Source: Chloroflexota bacterium (GTDB lineage Bacteria > Chloroflexota > Anaerolineae > Promineifilales > Promineifilaceae). From it: DNA of 13,897 nucleotides. The notes under the pieces are model-generated. The model did not search any database. It was not told where the DNA came from and saw nothing but the letters and a program-made list of their open reading frames with translations. Where the stretch lies: positions 1 to 13,897 of the forward strand of contig JAJRTP010000560.1 of assembly GCA_024278255.1 (NCBI GenBank). The letters are read 5' to 3'. Made by a program: the position numbers and the translations under genes. Positions 8,899 through 13,897 of this stretch are shown in pieces; the stretch's first letter is position 1; each line of letters begins with the position of its first letter.

Positions 8899-11091
8899 TT
8901 ATTGGGCGGTTGATAAACATGCCTGTAGTTCATGATAAGTAATCGCACTGCCGCGCCGCTGAGACACAAAATCCTCTGCTTCTACGCCATAATTCGCCAT
9001 TTCCTGCCAGAGTTGTTGCAGGTTGCGCCACAGATAAATCCGCTCTTTCAAGCGGAGATTAGCCGATTCGTCGGATGATTGCTGAGCAAGTAGATGTAAT
9101 TTTGCCAGCATATCTTGTTCCTGCATAAGAAGGTAATTGGGAATTTGGTGGGGAGAACGCATTGGTGTTTGCCCTAACTGGCTTAAAAAGAGGCGGGAAC
9201 GGGCAGTTTCTACATGAAGGAATGTTTGCCGTCTGTTAGCAGAAGGGGTGTTTATCTGCCTTAACGATGCGAGGACGAGACGGCCGTATAAAAAGCGTCC
9301 GGCTGCCCGTATTTTGAGGCGAACATTTGGGGTGACGGCGCTGTAAAACTGCCGTTCCAGCAAGTTTAACGCCGCTTGGTACGCATTTTCGGCCAACCGA
9401 TAGTTGCTTTGAGCAAAATATAAATCTCCTTGTTGTTCGGTAATTTGAAAGGCCAGGTCTATATCAAGCTCATCTAGCGAAGTCTTTTGGGTAATTGACG
9501 CCAAATACTTTTCACTTTTGGACAGATCGCCTGATTTCCAATATAGATAGGCAAGATTGAGCAAAAAGCTAAGCTCTTTGGTTAAATAACTGCTTTTCTG
9601 TTTCCTAATTTGGCGTAATCCTTCTTGTAAGGCGTTGATTGCCTGATCCCAATCATCCATGTACTGGTAGGCCGAAGCAATGAGTCCGCAAGTTGTGACA
9701 TATCGGGAGATGCTTCCCTCGGCCTGGAACAAGTCTGCTAACTCTTGATAATATTTGAGCGTTTTTTGAGGGTCCTGTTCAATGTAAAGATTGCCGAGAA
9801 CAGGTAAGCATTCACTCAATGCCAGTGGATAATCGCTTTGTCGGCTCCTGTCCAACGCCAATGCTGCCAGTTTATCTATGGTAGTCCAGAAAGAGGCAGG
9901 CAGATCGTTAATGCCGCTCAAGATCGACAAAAAGCGGAGGACGGCAGTCGTATTGTCGTACTCAAATGCGTATTCCAACCCGGCAACGGCCGTTTCCGTT
10001 GCCGCTGTCGTTAATCCAATATCTTTGTACACCGATGCCAGGTCGGTCAGGCAATCCAATTCCAAATCACGATCATCAAGATCACGGGTGATGGCTGAAG
10101 CTTCTTGCAGGGGAATAACGGCCGTTTCCTGCTCTCCCAACATCAGCTTCGTCTTACTTAAATCTCGCAGCGCCTTGACAACCCTTTTCAGGTCTTGTTG
10201 CTGCCGAGCCAATCGCAGCGCTTCTGAAATAACCCTTTCCGCTGCCGCCGGATCGCCAACAGCCTGATACGCACTCCCCAACTTTAATAGCTGATTGATT
10301 TGGGAATTAACATCTCTTAGTTGCCTTGACAATTCTACAGCTTGTTCAAAGATAGACTTTGCCTGCATTTGTTGTCCGGACAGATAATATGTGTCACCCA
10401 ACTCTTCCGATATTTCCGCAGCTTTTTCAGGATACACGCTAATGTCAGGCAAAGCTAAAGCTGTTTGTAACTGTTCAATTGCCATGTCCCAATTGTTCGT
10501 CGCCGAATACGCCCAGGCAGCGTTGAGCCGAAAGGAGAGAATCTCAGCCGTATCCGCTGCCTTAGCTGCCCGCTCCGCTGCCTCTTGGTACAACACAGCA
10601 GCTTCCGTATATTGCTGCTCATCGTGCAAATGCAGCCCCAGAGTCATGTAATAAAGTGTGATCGCCGACCAATCTTCAGGAAATGGGGCTGCATCGAGGG
10701 CTGCTTGATACCAATGGAACGCTTCGGGCTTGTCTTCCGGCCACAATATTTCTGCCAACTGATAACACAGCCATGCTTTTGTATCGGCATCCTCTAATTC
10801 ATCTGCTTTGGCAATACCCTGCCGCAAATAATGTGTACTTTCATCAGATTGGCCTAAATCTTGTAGCAAATCAATTAATTTACGCAGATTGAACAGTTCT
10901 GCTTCAGGCCAGAACAGATTCCTGGCTAAAGTCAGGGCTTGCTGATGTTGGTAAACTGCCTGATCCAACATACCATTTTCAACCAGTTCATCAGCTGAGT
11001 TAACTAAATCGTGCCAGCTGGCGACGAGAGCATCAATCTCATCTTGCCCATCCTGGTTATCTGTTCCGGTTATTGAATTCCCAGTTCCCAT
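8899..11091 (-). CDS. TPR-repeat protein ending at the CHAT boundary, without a CHAT domain (second in operon)
   Basis: This 730-residue, acidic, soluble protein is built mostly of TPR units. The conserved Ala of helix B recurs at residues 124, 164, 204, 244, 284, 324 and 364, an exact 40-residue period, with units also at 40-45, 80-85, around 479, 521 and 562. The C-terminal part (about 570-730) is the TPR-CHAT linker: HVETARSRLFLSQLG (626-640), then SQRRGSAITYHELQACL (710-726). It stops four residues later, where the CHAT protease would start. The start ATG lies 31 nt after the preceding TPR gene; I see no good Shine-Dalgarno sequence, so re-initiation from upstream translation is plausible. 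The first 20 or so residues are Gly/Asp/Thr-rich and look disordered. A scaffold or ligand-sensing role is inferred from TPRs only; no catalytic motif is visible. Confidence 0.85.
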   Translation of the reverse strand: MGTGNSITGTDNQDGQDEIDALVASWHDLVNSADELVENGMLDQAVYQHQQALTLARNLFWPEAELFNLRKLIDLLQDLGQSDESTHYLRQGIAKADELEDADTKAWLCYQLAEILWPEDKPEAFHWYQAALDAAPFPEDWSAITLYYMTLGLHLHDEQQYTEAAVLYQEAAERAAKAADTAEILSFRLNAAWAYSATNNWDMAIEQLQTALALPDISVYPEKAAEISEELGDTYYLSGQQMQAKSIFEQAVELSRQLRDVNSQINQLLKLGSAYQAVGDPAAAERVISEALRLARQQQDLKRVVKALRDLSKTKLMLGEQETAVIPLQEASAITRDLDDRDLELDCLTDLASVYKDIGLTTAATETAVAGLEYAFEYDNTTAVLRFLSILSGINDLPASFWTTIDKLAALALDRSRQSDYPLALSECLPVLGNLYIEQDPQKTLKYYQELADLFQAEGSISRYVTTCGLIASAYQYMDDWDQAINALQEGLRQIRKQKSSYLTKELSFLLNLAYLYWKSGDLSKSEKYLASITQKTSLDELDIDLAFQITEQQGDLYFAQSNYRLAENAYQAALNLLERQFYSAVTPNVRLKIRAAGRFLYGRLVLASLRQINTPSANRRQTFLHVETARSRLFLSQLGQTPMRSPHQIPNYLLMQEQDMLAKLHLLAQQSSDESANLRLKERIYLWRNLQQLWQEMANYGVEAEDFVSQRRGSAITYHELQACLSTAQ

Positions 11092-11122
11092 GCTTTATTA
11101 ATCGTTACGCCATATTTCCGTA

Positions 11123-13483
11123 TTACATGGATAAGCATTTTCGTAAATCATCGTATGACACTGGATTTCCCTGCAACAGATCAATCCAAGACATAGCTGA
11201 CGTCGGTGCATCATCTAAAATCGCTGCCAACCGACGTTGCGTTGCTGCCAATAACATCTGATTCTGATACTCAGGGAGGGGCGTCTGAATTTTGGAATAG
11301 CCTTCCTCGTCGGACAAGACACGTATTTGACTCAGCGCGGACTGGATACTCTCCCACCATTCTCTTTCTACACCAGCTGGTAAAGGTATATGACTTTGTC
11401 CCAGTTGCTCCAGAAAAGTGCGAGCGCGGCTTTGTTCGCATACCTGCCAGGCGGACTGCACGGCGCCTGCTTGGACCAACAGTGTGGCAAGGCGTATGTA
11501 AACTGATTGCCGTTCATGCCCCAAAAAGCTTTCGCGATGTGGCCGAAAGGTAAGGGTCAACCGTTGTTCTTCGATAAGGGTGAGAGCTGCCTCATAATTG
11601 GCATGAGCATCGCTCCATTTTTGCTGGCGGCGATACAAATCGCCACGAACTACCAACAATCGAGCCTGGGCATCACCATCATTCAATTCCCGTGCCAGCG
11701 CGATGGCCTGTTGAAGATAATGATGCGCCGTCTGGTACTTACCCCACGCCGCTACTGCTCGCCCCAGATTGCCCAAGCTGGTCATAATGCCAGCCTGGAA
11801 CTCCAATTGGCGATAGATAGCCAGGGCTTGTTGATGATAGCCCACCGCCGTTGCTGCTGCGCCCGCTTCTTGATGTAACAGTCCCACATTGTCCAATATC
11901 GCCGCCTGACCACGCCTGTCGCCTATCTCTTCATACAAGTTCCGCGCCCGTTCAAGCACCTGTACGGCCCCATTAACATCTCCTGTCAGGCGACGCGCCA
12001 GGGCCAAATTGTTGAGGGTAGCAGCCTCCCCCGGCCAGTCAACCGTTTCCCGGTATAAGACTGTTGCCTGCTCATAATGATGAATTGCCTCTGGCCAACG
12101 GCCCAGTTCCCGGTAAATCACGCCGATGTTCGCCAGTAACCCAGCCTCGCCACGACGATGTCCAATCTGGCGATAACGTTTCAGCGCTTCCTGATAATAA
12201 CTTAACGCTTTTTCCCATTGGGATTGTGCATGGGCGATGTTGCCAAGATTGGACAGGACGTCTGCCTGACCCTGACGGTGATCAACGGCCGTATAAAGCG
12301 AAAGCGCCTTCTGATATTCGCGTTCTGCTTCAGGGAAACGGCCGTGCAGGTAAGCCAGGCTGGCCAGGTTAACCCGCTGTGTCGCCTGGCCGGCTGTGTC
12401 CCCTGCCTCGGTCAACAGACGGAGGGCCTGGCGGTGCATTTGTTCCGCTTCTAGCCATTTCCCTCGAGTGCGCAAAACCAGGCCAAGATTTCCCTGCTGT
12501 CGAGCCACTTCAACCGCATCACCACGTTTTTGCTGGTACTCAATGGCGGCGGCGAAACATTGCCCTGCCTTTTCCAGGTTCCCATTGGCTAGATGCACCA
12601 ATCCCAAATTACTGAAGGCAACTGCCTGGCCCTCAACGTCCTCTAGGTGAATGTATCTCTCCAATGCATCGGCCAGAATCTCACCGGCTGCGGCCAATTC
12701 ACCCAGAGCGTAGCGCGTGAGACCCATACCCAGGTTGATGTCAGCCAGGAGTTTGGCATCACCAACGTCTTGTACCTGATGCCAGGCCTGGACATACCGT
12801 TCAAGGGCCTCGGTGGGGTTGCCCTCGTCGGCTGCCAGACCAGCCAGCAGGTAATCCGCTCGCGACAAGTTGAGCGGGTCATCCAGTTGTCGGGCTAATG
12901 TTCGAGCCGCTTCGACGTGTTCTTGAGCCAGCGGCCGTTGTCCCAAATCTTGGGCTGTACTGGCCAGATTGAATCGATCTACCAACACACTACGCCAATG
13001 ACCGGCAGCCTGGTGTGCCTCCAACGCCTGGCGGAAAAAATCAAGCGCTTCCTGATAGCGATATAATTGGCGCAAGACAACTCCCATACGGGCCAGTTCA
13101 TTGCCAATACCCATCAGATCAGCCGCTACCAGGAAATGTTGAAAAGCTACATAGTGATGCTCCAAGGCTAGGTTCAATCGGCCAGCATCTGCTGCCAGAC
13201 GCCCCCGATAACTGGCAGCCACACCAGCTTGATACCTGTCGCTGACTGTTTCGTAACCGACTTGAGCTTCTGCCAGGAAAACGGCCGCCGCCGCCAGGTC
13301 GTCCATCTCCCTGGCAACAAGCCCCTGGTAGAAGGCCACATGTGCCTGGGCTGCCAGGTCATCGGCTGCGGCCGTACATAGCTCCATGATAGCCTGTGCC
13401 CGTTCGAGATCGCCATCTTGGGCCAGGGCGTAAGCCAACTGAAGGTGGGCCATCAACTCGTCGCGTGATTGCTCCTCAGCCAT
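11123..13483 (-). CDS. TPR-repeat protein with an exact 40-residue repeat lattice, ending at the CHAT boundary (first intact gene of operon)
   Basis: This 786-residue soluble TPR solenoid resembles TPR_12/LGN-type proteins that use 40-residue units. The G-x-x-x-x-A signature begins at residue 24 and then at 61, 101, 141, 181 and every 40 residues to 621, so 15 consecutive units have no insertion or deletion. Typical units read NLGxxxxxxGxxxxAxxxYxxAL, for example around 410-435 and 450-475. From about 640 comes the linker known from TPR-CHAT proteins: VCEQSRARTFLEQLG (681-695) and LLQGNPVSYDDLRKCL (769-784). The protein then ends in SM, with no CHAT protease. The ATG (13481-13483) lies inside the end of the preceding fragment (AATGGCTGA, 8-nt overlap), so translation was probably coupled to it. 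A purine-rich GGAAAAG upstream is a weak ribosome binding site. The role is likely protein-protein interaction; no enzyme motif is seen. Confidence 0.87.
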   Translation of the reverse strand: MAEEQSRDELMAHLQLAYALAQDGDLERAQAIMELCTAAADDLAAQAHVAFYQGLVAREMDDLAAAAVFLAEAQVGYETVSDRYQAGVAASYRGRLAADAGRLNLALEHHYVAFQHFLVAADLMGIGNELARMGVVLRQLYRYQEALDFFRQALEAHQAAGHWRSVLVDRFNLASTAQDLGQRPLAQEHVEAARTLARQLDDPLNLSRADYLLAGLAADEGNPTEALERYVQAWHQVQDVGDAKLLADINLGMGLTRYALGELAAAGEILADALERYIHLEDVEGQAVAFSNLGLVHLANGNLEKAGQCFAAAIEYQQKRGDAVEVARQQGNLGLVLRTRGKWLEAEQMHRQALRLLTEAGDTAGQATQRVNLASLAYLHGRFPEAEREYQKALSLYTAVDHRQGQADVLSNLGNIAHAQSQWEKALSYYQEALKRYRQIGHRRGEAGLLANIGVIYRELGRWPEAIHHYEQATVLYRETVDWPGEAATLNNLALARRLTGDVNGAVQVLERARNLYEEIGDRRGQAAILDNVGLLHQEAGAAATAVGYHQQALAIYRQLEFQAGIMTSLGNLGRAVAAWGKYQTAHHYLQQAIALARELNDGDAQARLLVVRGDLYRRQQKWSDAHANYEAALTLIEEQRLTLTFRPHRESFLGHERQSVYIRLATLLVQAGAVQSAWQVCEQSRARTFLEQLGQSHIPLPAGVEREWWESIQSALSQIRVLSDEEGYSKIQTPLPEYQNQMLLAATQRRLAAILDDAPTSAMSWIDLLQGNPVSYDDLRKCLSM

Positions 13484-13703
13484 TACTTTTCCGTTTCAGA
13501 AGATTCGTAATTTTGGCGTAGGTCAATGGTGTCTCGTGATTGCTTTCCTCGATATTTGCCTTTGTTAGACTTTGTGTTAGCAACTCCATCAGTGCGCGGG
13601 AACGGCCGCGTTCGACGTAATGAAAAGCCTCGGCCGGGCAATGCCGCTTGACAGCCAAAAGGTGGACTATACGGCGGTAGAGGGCAGGCTTCCCTGTATC
13701 TTC
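13476..13703 (-). pseudogene. 3' remnant of a fourth TPR/CHAT-boundary paralogue
   Basis: The frame is open for 75 codons and is bounded upstream by TGA (13704-13706). It contains the TPR-CHAT linker helix AEAFHYVERGRSRALMELL and then TPLTYAKITNLL, ending KRKSNG. This is the same endpoint as in the three TPR proteins downstream, and it contains no TPR units. Homology-like sequence starts close to the upstream stop (KPALYRRIVHLL, typical of the helix before the linker), so the rest of the gene seems to have been removed near 13704. Its stop overlaps the next gene's ATG by 8 nt, an intact operon-style junction, so the 3' end is the original one. A TTG at 13656-13658 could start a 60-residue product, but a linker without TPRs is unlikely to be functional. 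The remnant reading is inferred from alignment by eye. Confidence 0.6.
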
Positions 13704-13725
13704 TCAATAACTTGCGGTAGACAAA

Positions 13726-13897
13726 ATGCAAATGGAATTCTATTGTAATGTTGAGGAAAATCCAACAAACAGTGACTATCCTCAGGAACACAAATCTATC
13801 TTTTGGAAACAGGTACGTAAGATGTTACCCGGCTTTAATCCTAACCAAATCACAAATCTGGATAGCGCTCGTCAAGCCATCGCCCTGTTGTTAAACT
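13726..13897 (+). CDS. Partial open frame running off the right end, possibly the N-terminus of an IS66-like transposase
   Basis: ATG at 13726 (or 13732) opens 57 codons without a stop to the window end; the upstream in-frame stop is TAA at 13708-13710. The visible peptide is polar and includes WKQVRKMLPGFNPNQITNL followed by DSARQAIALLLN. A short segment of the type (A/S)RQAIxxLLNL just before a coiled coil is what I remember from IS66-family transposases, but only the beginning is visible and this may be mistaken. No strong ribosome binding site is present (GCGGTAG at about 13714-13720 is weak). It diverges from the truncated TPR fragment, which ends about 20 nt away, consistent with a mobile element having inserted there. 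No terminal inverted repeat or target duplication could be recognised with one end only. Confidence 0.4.
   Translation, partial: MQMEFYCNVEENPTNSDYPQEHKSIFWKQVRKMLPGFNPNQITNLDSARQAIALLLN

Larger units (their letters stand above)
360..12345. repeat. Highly iterated palindrome ACGGCCGT (20 dispersed copies)
   Basis: Exact copies start at 360, 948, 1452, 1531, 2503, 3799, 3841, 4177, 4418, 5447, 7232, 7364, 7813, 8498, 8656, 9280, 9986, 10118, 12285 and 12338. Many extend to AACGGCCGTT. All lie inside coding regions of both gene blocks and are read in all three frames: Thr-Ala-Val in 11, (Tyr/Asp/His)-Gly-Arg in 5, and x-Arg-Pro-x in 4. Near matches such as GCGGCCGT, ACGGCCGC and TCGGCCGT are also common. 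About 0.2 copies are expected by chance in 13.9 kb. The pattern recalls cyanobacterial HIP1 (GCGATCGC), but the word differs. Its function is unknown. Confidence 0.9.

Noticed and set aside
6544..13483. Three complete TPR-CHAT caspase-like effectors
   Set aside because: The linker is present, but there is no CHAT domain and no His/Cys catalytic pair after it in any of the three, and no space for one downstream.
13483..13791. 102-codon minus-strand frame at the right edge
   Set aside because: Its sequence is low in structure and lies out of frame with the recognisable TPR-CHAT linker that covers 13476-13703; it also spans the suspected breakpoint.

Overview
The window holds two tightly packed gene blocks that converge head to head, plus a damaged right edge. 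Base composition is moderate, start codons include GTG, and the palindrome ACGGCCGT occurs 20 times where about 0.2 is expected by chance. Together with long TPR proteins of the TPR-CHAT type, this suggests an environmental bacterium with many accessory genes. I favour a filamentous Chloroflexota (Anaerolineae, Caldilineae or Ardenticatenia relatives), but this is a guess from style and memory, not from a marker gene.

Left block (79-6539, + strand). A 1786-residue superfamily 2 helicase has a C-terminal DUF1998/MrfA-like zinc-binding domain and several cysteine clusters, resembling the large DruE/DrmA-type helicases of anti-phage systems. It overlaps by ATGA a 367-residue RecB/Cas4-like PD-(D/E)XK nuclease that carries a likely 4Fe-4S cluster and a C-terminal OB-like tail. 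The two are translationally coupled and look like a compact helicase-nuclease DNA-processing module, probably for defence. The helicase begins unusually close to its Walker A motif and may lack an N-terminal segment.

Right block (13703-6544, - strand). Three consecutive long TPR proteins of 786, 730 and 763 residues are preceded by the last 75 codons of a fourth relative. All four end with the linker that normally leads into a CHAT (caspase-like) protease domain, and all four stop there. None is followed by a CHAT reading frame. The largest protein has 15 TPR units in an exact 40-residue register. The fragment overlaps the next gene by 8 nt, so the operon originally extended further to the right.

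Right edge (about 13704-13897). The fourth TPR gene loses its frame at 13704. Twenty nucleotides further on, an open frame on the opposite strand starts and runs off the window. Its visible part faintly resembles the N-terminus of an IS66-like transposase, so a mobile element may have cut the TPR operon. The two blocks converge with only 4 nt between stop codons, leaving no room for an ordinary intergenic terminator. No rRNA, tRNA or CRISPR array was seen, and no gene-free stretch exceeds 300 bases.
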